A stretch of DNA of 64,000 nucleotides from Daldinia sp. FL1419 (lineage: Eukaryota; Ascomycota; Sordariomycetes; Xylariales; Hypoxylaceae), in assembly GCA_025201765.1 (NCBI GenBank), contig MU623356.1:1-64000 (forward strand). The letters are read 5' to 3'. How positions within the stretch are numbered: position 1 is the stretch's first letter; every line of letters starts with the position of its first letter. The notes under the pieces are model-generated. The model did not search any database and was not told the DNA's origin. It was given only the letters and a program-made list of their open reading frames with translations. This document shows positions 23,436-36,500 of the stretch, in pieces. A program made the translations under genes and the position numbers.

Positions 23436-25107
23436 ATGTCTTCAAGCGATGCGGCGAATCATAAAGGAGAGCTTAAAAAGCGATCTATAGCAGGGTCGTT
23501 CCTTTTCAAGCTCCCGCACGGCGATGAGAAACAAGCCCAAGTGGCCTTGTTTAAACGCAGTGGCAAGGTCAGTACCTATCGACATAAATATGCGCCCATA
23601 TCCGGTAGCGTAGAGAAGTACGACGTCAATCCGCTTGCTACGGCGTTGCGAGAGATTAACGAGGAGACTGGATTGACACTATCTTCAATCGAGCTGCTTC
23701 GTGTCGGCAAACCATATTCTTTCGTCGACGAGTCCGTAGGGCGCGAATGGACTATCAACCCTTTTGGATTTCGCCTCAAGGAAAAGTCTGAGGGAGGTGA
23801 AGGTGAAGAAGGCATCACCATCGACTGGGAGCACGAGGGATTCAAATGGTTTAATCCATTGAACGTGAATGAATCAGACGAGTTTGGCGGCGTGCCGAAG
23901 CTTGTCAATAGCTTGCGAAGGGTGTGGCCCGAATATGATCTAGGTCCTAAAGCTGGTAAAGTCCTAACGTCCGGCTTACAACAACTACGGAATGACCATG
24001 AAAGTGGTGCTAGACAGCTTGCCGACCTGGCAATATTAATCATGAAGAAAATTATCACGGAGATGGATTCCGATACAATTGACGATAAGTGGTGGGGAAA
24101 TATCCGAATGGCCGCGTGGCATATTTGTAAAACTCGCGAGAGTATGGGAGCAGCGATTACGAGTGCTGTGGTCAAGGCGCTCGACCGGGTTGAAACGATA
24201 TTGACCCAAGACATATCGCCTCGAGAAAAAACCCGACAGATGACTGACGTCCTTGAAAACCAGCTAAGCCAACGCCAATCTACAACCGACCGCATCCGTG
24301 ACGCTTTCGTCGACTATCTTCGTCAACATGTTATCCCAACCATGACATCGGGAAAAGAGCTTTCTATTCTTACGTTATCCTCTAGCTCTACTGTGTCGGC
24401 ATGTCTTTTGCAGGCCGCCGCTAACCTAGGTGTTTCGCTTGATCTCCGTATTCTAGAATCCAGACCCCTTTACGAAGGTGTGACCTTGGCTTCGAAGCTA
24501 CTGGGAACAGATGTCGACTCAGAGGGTTTAAATGTGACGATCTACACAGACGCTTCCTCGGCTCTAGCCGCTGACAAAATCCACGTTGTCATTCTTGGGG
24601 CCGATCGCATTAGCTCGTCGGGCGATGTTAGCAACGTAAGTCGATACCGATACCTGGTGTTCTTAGATTTTCTTAAAACTACACTGGCGTTGGTAGGCTC
24701 CCGTGCACTAATCATGTGCTCAGAAAATCGGGTCGCTCCCTGCTATTCTCTCTCAGAGGCACGTCGCGCCTGATGCAAGGGTCGTGATACTAAGCGAAAC
24801 CGAAAAGATAGCTGGCCCAGGCACCATGGAAGATCACACCGCAGAGGAGAACAGCTCGGCAGAACTGATAGGAGCATGGAAGGGAAATGTTAAAGGAGCT
24901 GATATTATAGAAGATATCTTAAAAGCTAGCGAGAGAAATGCAGGGCGAGGAGGAAACGTCTTCGTAAGGAACTTCTACTTTGAATGGATCCCCGCCAGAT
25001 TCGTTCATGCTTACGTTACCGACGAGGGGCTTTGGTCTGTCCAAAATATAAGGGAGAGATCAGAATGGATCGGTAAGGAGGTAGACAGGTTTTTTAAGGA
25101 CCTTTAG
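23436..25107 (+). CDS. Nudix hydrolase domain fused to an eIF2B-alpha/ribose-1,5-bisphosphate-isomerase-like domain
   Basis: Exons 23436-24635 and 24724-25107, intron 24636-24723 (GTAAGT, CACTAATC branch site, CTCAG), giving 527 aa. Residues about 10-180 form a Nudix domain whose helix carries REINEETGL; the start of the canonical Nudix box is slightly irregular. Residues about 190-527 are an eIF2B alpha/beta/delta-type fold: LTLSSSSTVSACLLQAA, LDLRILESRPLYEG, ILGADRISSSGDVSN joined across the splice to KIGSLPAILSQRHVAPDARVV, and NFYFEWIP near the end. The Asp of GADRI, catalytic in ribose-1,5-bisphosphate and methylthioribose-1-phosphate isomerases, is kept. The Cys those enzymes have in the first loop is Ser here (SSSST). 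The same two-domain layout occurs in other ascomycetes as I recall. Substrate unknown; a sugar-phosphate or nucleotide repair role is plausible. Confidence 0.85.
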
Positions 25108-25693
25108 TCGCTTTATCGGATTAGAATTAGAAAAGGGGGAGGAATCATTTGCTGCGGTTAACTTGCACGTGGGAAAGCATTGGTTAGGGACCTCCTAATA
25201 TTGCCCAGTACCTGCACGTGGGAAGTAGACAAGATGAATTTCACTATACCCTACCTAGGTACTCATCATGTACGAAAATGTATCAAGAGGTGCCTATATT
25301 ATGTAGGAAGCTGAAGCTGGTAAACTTATGTTGCGGTTGGCTAGTCTTTGATTATACCAAAAAAATAAAAATAAAAAATAAAAAAGAAAAAAGAAAAAGA
25401 AAAAGAAAAGAAAAAAGAAAAAAAAAGGAGGAAATTGAGTACCTTGAGGGACAATTACCAAATCTTAAAGGATTAGGACTTGCCCCCCAAATTTACGAAT
25501 TCATGATACCTTTATTCGTGCGACCCAGCCTTTAAAAAACATATCTCTTTTTACCAAACTCAAGACATATAGGGAAACGTATAAGATAGTATGGTGATGA
25601 TATTTCAATTAATTATACTATCCCCTTGATATCCCAAACATTACTTTTGCGGACCCTTAAGACTACACATATAAGGCTAGCTAAGAATGCAAT
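25108..25693. other. Intergenic region between convergent genes
   Basis: Contains a 70-base purine-only-like tract (about 25359-25432, A with G and a few T). The reading frame across it is Lys-rich noise. Likely holds the 3' ends of both flanking transcripts. Confidence 0.4.
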
Positions 25694-28004
25694 TTAACAG
25701 ACTCCGTCGGGAATCTTGTTGCTTCCTGTGCGCTTGCTGCTAGAGTATGCAGCGCCCTCGCCTAGGCCGCGCTTGGCGAAAGCGGTCCAGCTAGAAGGTT
25801 ACATTAGTTATCGTGTTGGTTTAATTCATTTTTCAGGTTTACTTACAGTTCACAGACGTTATCGCCGCCGGTCAACGCCTCATCAGCATCGATGATGGCA
25901 TCACGAGCTTGGATAAAGTTGGGGTTGCAGGGTTGACTAAGGGAAACCGAGTGTTAGCTGTTTCTATCCCGAAACACAAAATCTCCGGTTACTTACAGGG
26001 CCATAGCGTCAACCACGAGCTTCAGAGTCAGGTACTTTCCGTCGGTCGGGACGCCGTTCTCGTCGAATTCCGGCTTCGGGCCATCGTTCTTACCGTGTTT
26101 GTCGATGAGATTCCATAGGACTTCATATAAGGTCGTGGCCCATACTTCACCGATATCGTGCACTTCGTTGTACGTGTTAAGCGTCGTGTACTGGTACGGG
26201 TTGGTGTCGAGGTTCGTCGAGTACAAATAGTTTCGAATGCCCGCAGGGTTGTTATAAACCCACGCGCCTAGGCTGTAGTCTGTTTCCCGAGTATCGCCAG
26301 ACTTTAGGCGGATGGCCGTTGCGAAGAAGTCACCCCAGCCTTCACCCATACCCCCTGACTCAAGCGCGTTCAAGCAGTTGGAGTTTGCGGGACCACCGGT
26401 CAATCGGTTTGATACTAATAAAAGAAATGTTAGCGAAGATGATACTTGGGCTACTTGATAATCCAACGAGGGAATGGATTTGCGAGCTACTCACATCCGT
26501 GACTATACTCGTGAATAATGACGCCGGCTTCGAAAGCACAGTCCCTGTAGGGTGTCGACTGCGTCCAAATGTACATTCTCATCCTTCCGTTCTGTCCATC
26601 GGGAGGTGTGGCGAAGTTAGCATTGTTGGTCCCGGAGCCGTCCTGAGAGTTGAGGATGACAAAGTCGTTGCCCTTGCCGCCTTGTCCATTGTTGTTGGAT
26701 TCGAAGTTACCGGCCTCTTCGGTAAATCCAAGATCGTACAGCAAATCGTGGTACGTATTCGCTGTATAGAAGAGTTGAGCGACTGACGCGTCTGCGTACG
26801 ACGACGGCGGCGTCAACGTTACGTCCCAGTCGTACTCGAACTTGAGGGATGAACTATCTGGCCGGTAGTTGTTGAGATAATCTGATCCACCATCCGGGTT
26901 GGTCTGAGCAATGCCGTTATCTATTCACACAAGTCAAAGGTTAGTTATTACACCGTAACCCGTTTTGGCGCAGTATCATGCGTGCCGCTCAATATAACAC
27001 GATGGATGGTTTTAAGTATTGACTTACTTCCGCGAGTAGTTGTGTAGTTGGTCGTTCCGTCGGATATCCAGGTGAACTCAGAAGTTTGGAGGTCCCAAGG
27101 GTCCGCTACGACTTCTCGCTTACCCTCGTCAGGATCGTTCGTTCCCCATGGGCTTTAAGATTATTAGTCGCAGAATATCCGAAAGACAGGGACTGTACTC
27201 ACTAGACTAGGTATGTAGCATCGGCGACGTAGTCGACTACGCCGTGGACTTCTTCGTTGGTGTTCGCATCCACGTACGAAAGCAGCCAGTTGTCTAAGAT
27301 ATCCGTCTCCACTCTCCAGGTGAGAGCCAGGTTTCCATCAGGCTTGGCGAAGTAGACCAGACGAGCTTCGGGGTCTTTCATCGCGCCAGAGGTTCCTTTG
27401 AGTACGTAGGTCTCGGTGCCGTCCTTAGCTTCTGCGGAGGCGTCCCCGGTTACGGGTAAGTCCAGAACTTTTGTAGCCCCGGATAGGGCTTGTGTTGGGT
27501 CCGAGAAATCTCGCTTCTGAAGTGGGCTTTCTTTGGGGATAGGACCCGTGAAAAAAGAGTTGCCGTATGAAAACACGCTCCCATCGGCGCCGATCTAAAA
27601 ACTATAAGTACGAGATTTATTTCTCTCGGATACGCACCGGAACTTACGTTGACGTTGAAATCAGCATTGTCGATGTCTAACCCATGTGCCGTCTGCTTGA
27701 AGTTAACGTGAGCAATTCCATTCTTGCCGACGTAGTGGTCGTCGACGAGGCGGAATGTAGCTCCGGGGACGGTATTCTTGACGAGTTCCGTGGCGGTATC
27801 AACGTAAGAATCACGCTTCAGAAGACGGACAGCCTTGTTGGTACTGGCCGCAGCCTTGTTTGTGTATTGGGCCGTCTCCTTCAGACGGTAGGCGTTTAAG
27901 TCCACCGTTCGGCGACGAAGCCCAGACTTGTGAGGCTGGGTAGGGTGACCATGGGCAGGGAGGGATGCACCCAGGAGGCCGAGTAGCAACAATGATCGCA
28001 TCAT
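25694..28004 (-). CDS. mep: Secreted fungalysin (M36) metalloprotease
   Basis: Seven exons on the minus strand: 28004-27648, 27594-27203, 27152-27028, 26920-26495, 26414-25997, 25936-25847 and 25790-25694. They sum to 1905 bases, 634 aa, the usual length for fungalysins. A signal peptide (MMRSLLLLGLLGASLPAHG) precedes the FTP/PepSY-type propeptide, which contains YVGKNGIAHVNFKQTAHGLDIDNADFNVNV. The mature part has the zinc motif HEYSH (near residues 428-432), continuing into SNRLTGGPAN, and the downstream ESGGMGEGWGDF segment that supplies the third zinc ligand, then LYEVLWNLIDKHGKNDGP. Both zinc-site motifs are intact, so the enzyme should be an active extracellular endoprotease. All six introns are 50-110 bases with consensus ends, and the frame closes exactly. 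The ATG at 28004 is preferred over GTG three bases upstream. It may serve nutrient acquisition. Confidence 0.92.
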
Positions 28005-30580
28005 CACGGAGGAGAGGCAGCGAATAGGTAAGGCTTGCTGGGCTTAGGCCTGAAGGTTCTATGATCGCTCAACACCGGACCTTTATATAGTTCGAGCTTT
28101 TGGGTGGCCGGTCTCGACCCCAGCACCCCTCCTCATTGAACTTCCTCTTTCGAAAGAGTTCGTGATGGCTGACAGACATGGTGCTTATCGAAAAAGTTGG
28201 AGTTCAGCATCGCCTTGGTTTAACGGCCCACCGAGTGTGTGGTCGTGTGTCGTCCGTTAAGCAGCTTACCAATATACCTACTCTGGAGAAGGCTGTCAAA
28301 ACCCATCAAGATCATTGTGATTGGCGACAATGCATAATAAAGCTTGACAGCTAACCCCCCCTGCTGGATACGAGTTCACGAAAGGAAAGTGATTGCCAGT
28401 TGCAGCGGTATACCGCACGTCTTGACAGGGGCCTATGGCGTTCCGAGTAGGTCCCTGAACACGGTAGGCCGGTCGGATGGTATGCCAAGACTTCGGAGGT
28501 TTGGCTGGAACGAAATAGCGCCGGACTGCTCTATCTGTCGGCCTTCAATTTCACGATACGGTGTACTCGCCGGACGAGGCTAAGCCGTTTATTCTAGGTA
28601 TTAGCCTTAGAGCATCTCGGCCTGGATTCAGGATTGCCCCGTAGGAAGAATAGGCTCTCGTTATAGCTTCGGTCTTGTCGTCTACCGCTTCGCAGCTGGA
28701 TTCTGCTATCTAGGTAGATTCCGGGACTATTGCGGTCGCTCGACGTCCTACAGAAAATGTTCCCGAGGTGCAATATGCATTGCTAAGCAGCTTCCAATTC
28801 GAGAATGTCTCTTCTCTCTCATCTTGCGAGTATATCTCGACTATGCCACATTCTTGTCAAGGCCTAGCTCCAATCTTTTGGTACTCATGAGGGTTGACCT
28901 TGGCGCGTCGGCTGACCTCCGCTGCGCCAATGTCGCAATCTGCACCTCAGCGGACGAGAAAGCAAGACTATGTTAGGGTGGGTGTGCGACACGCACAGAC
29001 TACAGTCCTACGGTAGGGCACACTGAGATAAGAACGCTCAGCTTGTTGGTCGCCATGCAAGTAGCTTAAGTCCTAGGGCTGCCCTGGGATGGTGTGGGGG
29101 TTGACTTCATTCCTATTAGGTTGTCGTTATAAATTGACCTTAGTTATTAGTGTAGATGTTTAGGACCTGTCTGGCGCTTAAATTGTGGTTGATACAACTC
29201 CCACGGCTTGGAAGTTGATTGGTGGCTTTGAAGACCTTCCTAGAGAAGTAAGACGACCGAGACTCGAACCGAGATATCGCAGCTTTATCGCAAAGAAAAA
29301 TAGATACGAAGTAATCATCAAGCAAGACAGCTTACTGGACCTGTGTCATTCCTAACCGGTTAGGGCTATACCGCTCCCTCAGCTTTGTCGCACGGCACTG
29401 AAAGAAACCAGGATCGGGAGAAGAAAGCATAGGGGGGTTAAGAGGTTAAGAGGTTAAGAGGTCAAGAGGTCGAAGTTGTGTGTGGTAGCGCATCGTAATC
29501 CTGGGGATAATCCCCGAGGGGCACGAATAGCCCAGGTTCTTCGCACATTACGGTATCTACCTACCTACCCATCTATCTTATTTGACTTCTCCAGACGACA
29601 AAGCCAATTATGTCCAAAGATAAATATTGCGCGTTAAAGATTCCTACCTCTACATGTGGCTGCCTGTGTGATATAGGTATGACAGCGATGCGTGATTCGG
29701 TAATATGCACTGCGCTGGTCATTCCACCACCCAACCTGGATATCTCGAGCTTGGCGTACAGAAGCATTACGGGGGAGCCAACCAAAAAAAAAAAAGAAAA
29801 AAAAAAAGAAAAAAAAAAAGGTCTTGATTTCGAATATCTACCTAAGTGGGCTTCTGTTCGCGATTTCAGTCGTATCTATTATACTCACCGAGGCTTCTAG
29901 GGATCTCATTTCCTCTTTTGGTCGCTCTTCCTTTCGCCCCAATAATAATACGATAGCTATAACTACCTCATTCGTTTAGCTCCTACGGGCGATGCTTGAA
30001 TGAACTTGGCAATCTCGTATGCGTCAATTATCGGCTGCGATAACCGATCCCGCGATGGAATATCAACGGGACTCTTGATTGTTCAACCGTCCCTGAAGCA
30101 GTCTTACCTGTTCTGCCTTGTAGGCGATAGCGAGAATCCAACGAGTACCCCCTACCTACCTAGGTAGATAACTACCCAAGGTTAGGTAGGTGGGCAACTA
30201 TGCAAATCGCATGATCATGCCACCTAAACACCCGGGCAGTGCTGCAGTTATCCAATTGGTAAGGCTGGAGTTCTTATACTATTCCCATAACTCCGTACGT
30301 TATGTTATGAATTAAAGGCAGGCAGCGAATGAATATTTTATCTGAGCTGGAGCTATAATGAGATGGCAGAGAAGTACCGAGAGCCGAGCATCTACGAACC
30401 AAGATAAAAGGGGCGAAAGAGCGGTTTATCGCTACTATAACGTGGCATAAATGGCCGTCAACGCAATCCAGCTAACCTCTGTCTGACACCCTTTTAATCA
30501 TACCCCCTATCTGCTTTTGGGCAGTATCAACAAGTAACCCGAATGTTTGCCTATAGTGACAATATTTTGCTCGCCGCGGC
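28005..30580. other. Long intergenic region between the fungalysin and siderophore synthetase genes
   Basis: 2.6 kb. The first 200 bases upstream of the protease form its promoter. No further gene is convincing: frames at 28344-28583 and 29610-29900 have no protein-like features. A 9-bp tandem repeat of GTTAAGAGG-like units (about four copies) lies at 29436-29470, an A-rich tract at 29784-29819 and TACCTAGGTAG motifs around 30150-30190. A tRNA T-arm-like sequence near 29255 on the minus strand does not extend to a cloverleaf. Confidence 0.4.
29436..29472. repeat. Short tandem repeat, 9-bp unit
   Basis: GTTAAGAGG repeated about four times with one T-to-C change in the last unit, next to a G-run. 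Non-coding. Confidence 0.7.
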
Positions 30581-33500
30581 CTAACATGAAGCCTCCAATA
30601 CCGTGATAATATCCTCAATCAAGTCTTGGGATTGAGACTCCGAGAGAAAGGGTGGATTAAATATACCAATGTCCATGACGCCTCCACGTATAGCTACTTC
30701 GACATCCAGTGTATGCTGCTCACATCTTACATTAGCAGAATTCTTTCCCTGGCCAGAAAGGGTAGAAACAATAGACTCACCGTATACGCTCTCATCGCTT
30801 CGTTTCGCGACGTGAAGCGGGTGCTTGGAAGTGGGGGGCTCCATGACGGGCCATCCGTGTTGGGGTTTGACGCTGGGCTATCGGATATCTCGGTCATCGT
30901 AATGCTAGATGTCTCGTACGCGGTATTTTGATTCACGGGTGTAGCTAGGAAATTGACGGAGCTTTGAATCTGGATCCCAGTCCAAGCGTAAATCTCCCAT
31001 AAGCTTACGCTAGCGTTTTCAAAACTACCAATTTCAATAATATCCTTTTGAATATCAATAGCCAGAGCAACTGTCGATCGGGTCAATGGTCGTTTAACTA
31101 GAAGAGGTACGATACTCAGTGTTGGAAAAGGTGCTTCTTCGACACCAGCAAAACTCGTTCTATTCGCGAGATAAACTCCGAAAACAACATTTCTATCTCG
31201 TTCCTCTAGTTTGTCAAATAGCTGCATAGCTGCTAATACTTTCGAGTATGCCGCAAAAAAGAGTGCTTGGAGTGTTACCCCGTGAGCTGAACTAGTCTTC
31301 TTGGCCTTTGAGATATCATTTATCGCGTCGTGCCTAAGGCAGGATGCTCTCCCAGCATTATGGTTCTTCCTCAGAGGGTCATGAGGAGTCGATATGCACG
31401 TTGGAGTCATTTCTCGAAGATACTCAACCCAGAACTCCTTCCTTCGCTGCTGGACGGTAGGAGAATAATGATTTAGGACGAATTCATACCACCTAGGTTG
31501 ATGAGCACCTAGAGAAGGCGTTGGGATGTTCGCACATAGGTCTAAGAAACGATTCATCAAAACTGGTAGGCTAATGGCATCGTATAAAGCGTGATGGATC
31601 TGAAGGTGCACTAGAGGGTTTCGTGCATCTAAATTCTCGACTCGGACGTATAGAAAAGGCGTCACAGATTCCTCGTAGACTTGTCTATTTCGCCTGACAT
31701 TTAACTGGCTATGCTTGGAATCATATGGCTTTGGTTTCAAGATGATTTGTACGAAAGGAACATCGGTGAATCTGGTCGCCATAAAATGCGTTCTAAGCGC
31801 TAAAGTCTCGGACACAAGCGTAGACCACGCTTTTGAAACTGTTTCATGATTGGTATTCCCATGAAGCTGAAAGGTGAATCGCGGGAAAAAAAGGAGCCCG
31901 TCAGTGTTTTGCCAGGTGCTTATCATATGGACTTGCATGGGGAGGGCTGGCAGAACTGCTTCTACATCCGCTTGGCTGAACCCAGCAGTTGTAAGAAGAG
32001 AGTCGATATCGGTTTGATTTAATATCGATTCAAGCAGCGACCGCGAATATAGGGGGTTATCTTCCGACTGATAATTGTTACTTGCCTCCTGGTCTATTAT
32101 CTCGCCTATTGATTTCGCTTTAAGTAGGTCGCGGACAGAAACGTCCAGACCGTATTTTCGGATCATAGATGATGCTTTGATAGCGCTGATGGAATCTAGA
32201 CCAAGGTAATATATAGAATGATTAGGGTTAATCATATGCTTTTCTATGCCCGATAGCTTTGACAAAACCTCCAATACTGGCGACGCCAAGCGAGTAGAGT
32301 CCATATTTTGCGACGCTCCGTTGTTCGCGGTAGGTTTTGTTTCGTCATCGACGTCCTTGCTTATTTCGAATGGCTCCAATCCACAGATAGACACTTCGTC
32401 TGATGTATCGAATTCGAGGATATCTATATAATCTTCGGCAAAATACTTCAAAACGTTTTCGATCTTGGCCAGTATAAGATTTGCATCCTTTAGAGATATG
32501 TAGTGTTCGTCACCGGCTATGCGCCACACGATAGATTGCCTAGTAATCTCCATTTCAACGCATATAGGATAGTCCACAACAGAAGATGTATGGACTGATC
32601 GCAAAATAGTGCTATCTGGTCCGGCCGTCTCATCGCCAATATTTTGTAGGAGGAAGAGTGTATTGAAAAGGTTTCTATCCTTAGATTCGGACAGCTTTTG
32701 CACTTCTCGAAGCGGGAAATGCTGAAATTTCATAATATCTGACATGTTGGCTTGTAAGTAGTTGAAATACTCTATTATTGTCCCATGAAGTACGACTCTT
32801 AACGGGACCGTATTCATGGTTGGAAATAGTAAATCTCGGGTTTCCTCGGTGTCTCTTCCCGATAAGACTACACCAAACACAACGTCAAGAGATCTTGACA
32901 TTGAAGCGAGTACCGGCGCCCAGCACCCTTGAGCCAAGACCTGTGGCGTGATATGGTATCTTCTACATAGTGCCTTTATGTTTCGGGGTCCCAGTGTAGA
33001 TATTAACTCCGATCGGTGAACGGTTGGGCGATGACTACTGGACTGTAGATTGGCAACAGGACTGAGTATAGTTTGGCGAGTATCAGCAAGATAGTCAGCC
33101 CAAAAGCATTCACCCGCAGCTGAGTAATTAAAGAGCATATGGGCAAGATACGGCTCGTAACTATTTCGCGGGTGATAGTGACCGTCATATGCTGCTTGTA
33201 CATCTTTGTGAAGTAATTGGATTGACCAGCCATCATATAAGGCATGGGCAATTGAAATTACGAGATAAACATTATCTGGAGTGCTTGCAAGGACGAGCTG
33301 AAATAGATTCGATGTTCCATTGGTTGATATTGCTTTGTCCCGGGCTCGATCAAGTACCGTCGAGATGGCGTCCAAACTGGGCAACTCCACCATTGGTCCA
33401 AATTCCAAGGGCTCGTCTCGGATGATCTGACAGAATGCGGCTTTACTTCCTGGGCTATCGATCCCCATAAAAGCCGTTCGTAAAATCGGGGAGTTGGCGC

Positions 33501-36500
33501 ATACTGTAGTCCATGCCCGTTTGAGTCGGTCGATATCAGTGTTCCGTGAGATTTCCAGTACGTCGTGATTGAAATATCGTTTAAACCTAGATAACAACAT
33601 GTCTGCTACCATGGAATCTTGTAATGGTGTTGGTGGCAGGACAGCTGTAACGTTCCGAAGGTCGCACAGGTCCTGCATCAAGCATCCTCTCAAGAAGTCG
33701 CTGGACTTCTTGAGAGCAACCGCTTCATTGCGATCTTTATCATTACCTGTGTATGTGATGGTATGGGAATTGAAAATGTTACTGAGGGTTGGATTTTTCA
33801 TCAGCTCACTGATTGTAATTCGAACACCAATTTTCTTGAGCCTCGTAGCGAGCTTAATCCCATCAATACTATCCAGGCCAAGCTCAAGGAATCTTGTATT
33901 CTCTTGGACATCCTCATCCGGCAATCCTGCCAAGGAAGCGATCTCGTGTCGTACCTCCTGGGCTTTGATATCGTCAAAGAATCCGGATCCATTTATTTCT
34001 TTTGGAATACTTGAATCAATTAGCCATGAATTGTGCGGTAGGCCGCCCGGGCCACTAGATGTCGTGGCTGCGTTCGGAAGTGGTACATCGCCATTCGAAG
34101 TAGCAAAGGCCGCGAGGGCTTGGCCAAAATTTTCTATTAACGATTTCATTGAAGCTTCGGTGGAGATATCCTTTCGAGCGACGACACTAACACGCAAGGA
34201 CTGGTTTCGTAATAGAACTACTTCGAGCGCAAGTGGGTAGTCGGGCGCTCCAATCGAGTGTATCGACGACCAGAACGACCTACTGCCTCCCACTATCGGG
34301 TTGACATCCTCTCGGTCAAATGTTAGGAGGATGTCAAATAATGGTTTCCCCTTCGAGCACCACTTTTGTATATCTCGAAGCGGCGTATGCACATACTCTA
34401 GCATCGAAGCATTATACTCTTGGACCTCTTGAACGAACGAAGCCCAATTGGTATGGTTAGTGAGATCTACTTTGAAAGGCAACGTGTTGAAGACGGGCCC
34501 AATCACGTTTTCTATGCTTTCAAAAACAAGGGTTCTCCCAGAGAAGACAACGCCAACCGTGGGCACGAACCCGAGATGCTGGCACAATGCAACTAGCCAG
34601 GTGGATATGATTACGGTTTGGTGAGTCACGCCGAGCGCCAATCGTTTTGTTTCCAGTCCGTCTATAGTAAATTCTTGGGATAAATAGACATCAAGTGCCC
34701 CGGGTTGGGTTGCAATGGCGGGAATTGGTTGAAATGAGGAGCCTTTAAACATTCTTTCCCAGAATGGCTTCGATCTAGTATGTTTCAACAGCGGCCCGTG
34801 GGCCAAAGCCTCCAAGAAGTTAGGGCTATATACGGGTGGTTTATTAAAGTATTTTTCCTTTACCCTTTGAAGTAGAAGTTCGAAGCTACGCCCATCGTAG
34901 ATGGCATGGAAAAGCCGAAGGAAGAGTATTCGCTTTCCGGATTGCTCGAGGTAGTCGATCTGTATAGGGTCGCGGATAATATCCTGATTCGACATAACCC
35001 AATGATCTCTACGTTTTGACATGAGAACTGCAATATCTTTTTCTGGGCTAACCTCAAACCAGGGCACATGGGTTTTCTTGATTGCGACTTGAATATGTCC
35101 CTCAGCAGTAGGGAAAAACGTTGTTCTTAGAACAGGATATTCGATAAACACACTGTCCCAACAACTTTTCAGGCGACTGATCGAGACCTGAGTATCAAGA
35201 AAAATCTGAAACTGATTGAAATATGCTGATTGAACCCCGGGTGCCTTTGATCTAGTAATCATACCCTCTTGAAGAGCCGTGCATGGTGCTATATACTCCA
35301 CTTCCGATTTATCAATGTTTAAAGTTCTACATACGGTGCCGATATTCCTATAGTATTGGGCACGAATGTACTGCTTGGATTGAAGGACTTGTCTTTTGAG
35401 AGTCGAAGAAGCCGCCGCGACGAGAGCTTGGGAGAGATGGCTGAGTTGAGGATGACGCAAGATGAGGGATGGCGTTGCAATATCAAAGCCTCGGGATCGA
35501 AGAGCAGTAGCTAATCGCGCAGCATTAATGGAGTCGATTCCGAGTTCGAATATTGAAGAATATGGGTAAATTTCTTTATCTTCGATCTGTGCAATATTCG
35601 AAATAACCGACGCTATTAATTGTTCCTTCTCGTTCATTGGCCTCTGAGCGCCGGTTGAACCGGTTGTACCATTGCGCAAGTGATCATAAGGTAGCTCTGC
35701 AAATAGTTGCTTTAATCGTTTCGTATCTGCTTTATTATTTGCTGATAGAGGTATGAAAGGCACACAAAAAATATAAGTAGGGACCATGTACCCGGGAAGA
35801 CGATCTTTGCAGGCCTCAAGGGCTACGCGAGATAAGTCTAAGGAATTCTGATCGAAAGTAATCCTAAAGTCGGTAAGATTGGGCGGGCCTGTGTTGGAAG
35901 TTAGAAACGAAACGAGGAGGTCTCTGTCTTGTCCCAGATATCTTGTAACCAAGGTGACTACGTCCGTTATTTGGCTAGTGAGGCTAGATTTAATGGCGTG
36001 GTTGATCTCGCCAATTTCGAGCCTCTGCCCGCGAAGCTTGACTTGGTCATCCGCGCGACCTAGAAATTCAAATGAGTTGTCGTGAAGTACACGGACTAAA
36101 TCGCCCGTACGGTATACCCGTTTTCCGTATCGCTGGAGGACTGGGAATCGCTCCTCAGTTAGACTTTTCCTATTTAGGTATCCCAAGCCAACAAGCCCCC
36201 CGTATACACACAGCTCTCCAACGCCGCCCTTAAGAACCGGGACTTCGCTACCGGGCTCCAATACATAGGCGCCTACATTTGGAAATTGCTTCCCAATATT
36301 AGACGATTTACCGTTAACGGGAACTCTCTGGAACATCGTAACTCCGATTGTAGCCTCCGTGGGACCGTATGCATTATAGATGACTTTCTTCGGTCCCCAG
36401 GCTTGCAGTATCTCTTGTCGGAGTTGTTCACCTCCGGTAATGAAGATGCCCTTACAGAGGCTTGGTACTTCATTAGGATGGATCAGCTTCGCTAAACTTG

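Noticed and set aside
23576..24295. 239-codon open frame on the minus strand
   Set aside because: Lies antisense within the Nudix/eIF2B gene, Ser/Leu-rich, and mirrors codon use of the real gene.
24693..24756. An extra intron and short middle exon in the Nudix/eIF2B gene
   Set aside because: It gave a frame-compatible model but lost the conserved NKIGSLPA loop. A single intron 24636-24723 restores it.
28344..28583. 79-codon plus-strand frame between protease and NRPS genes
   Set aside because: No splice partners, family similarity or membrane/signal features.
29240..29335. tRNA-like T-arm (GGTTCGAGTC on the minus strand)
   Set aside because: The 5-base stems beside the loop do not pair, and no matching acceptor 5' strand or anticodon arm lies upstream.
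30749..30780. A 32-base last intron in the siderophore synthetase
   Set aside because: In frame and GT-AG, but shorter than usual fungal introns. A 65-base intron (30716-30780) with a CTAAT branch site also keeps the frame and is preferred.
33569..34240. 223-codon plus-strand frame
   Set aside because: Antisense to the NRPS coding exon, with no protein features.
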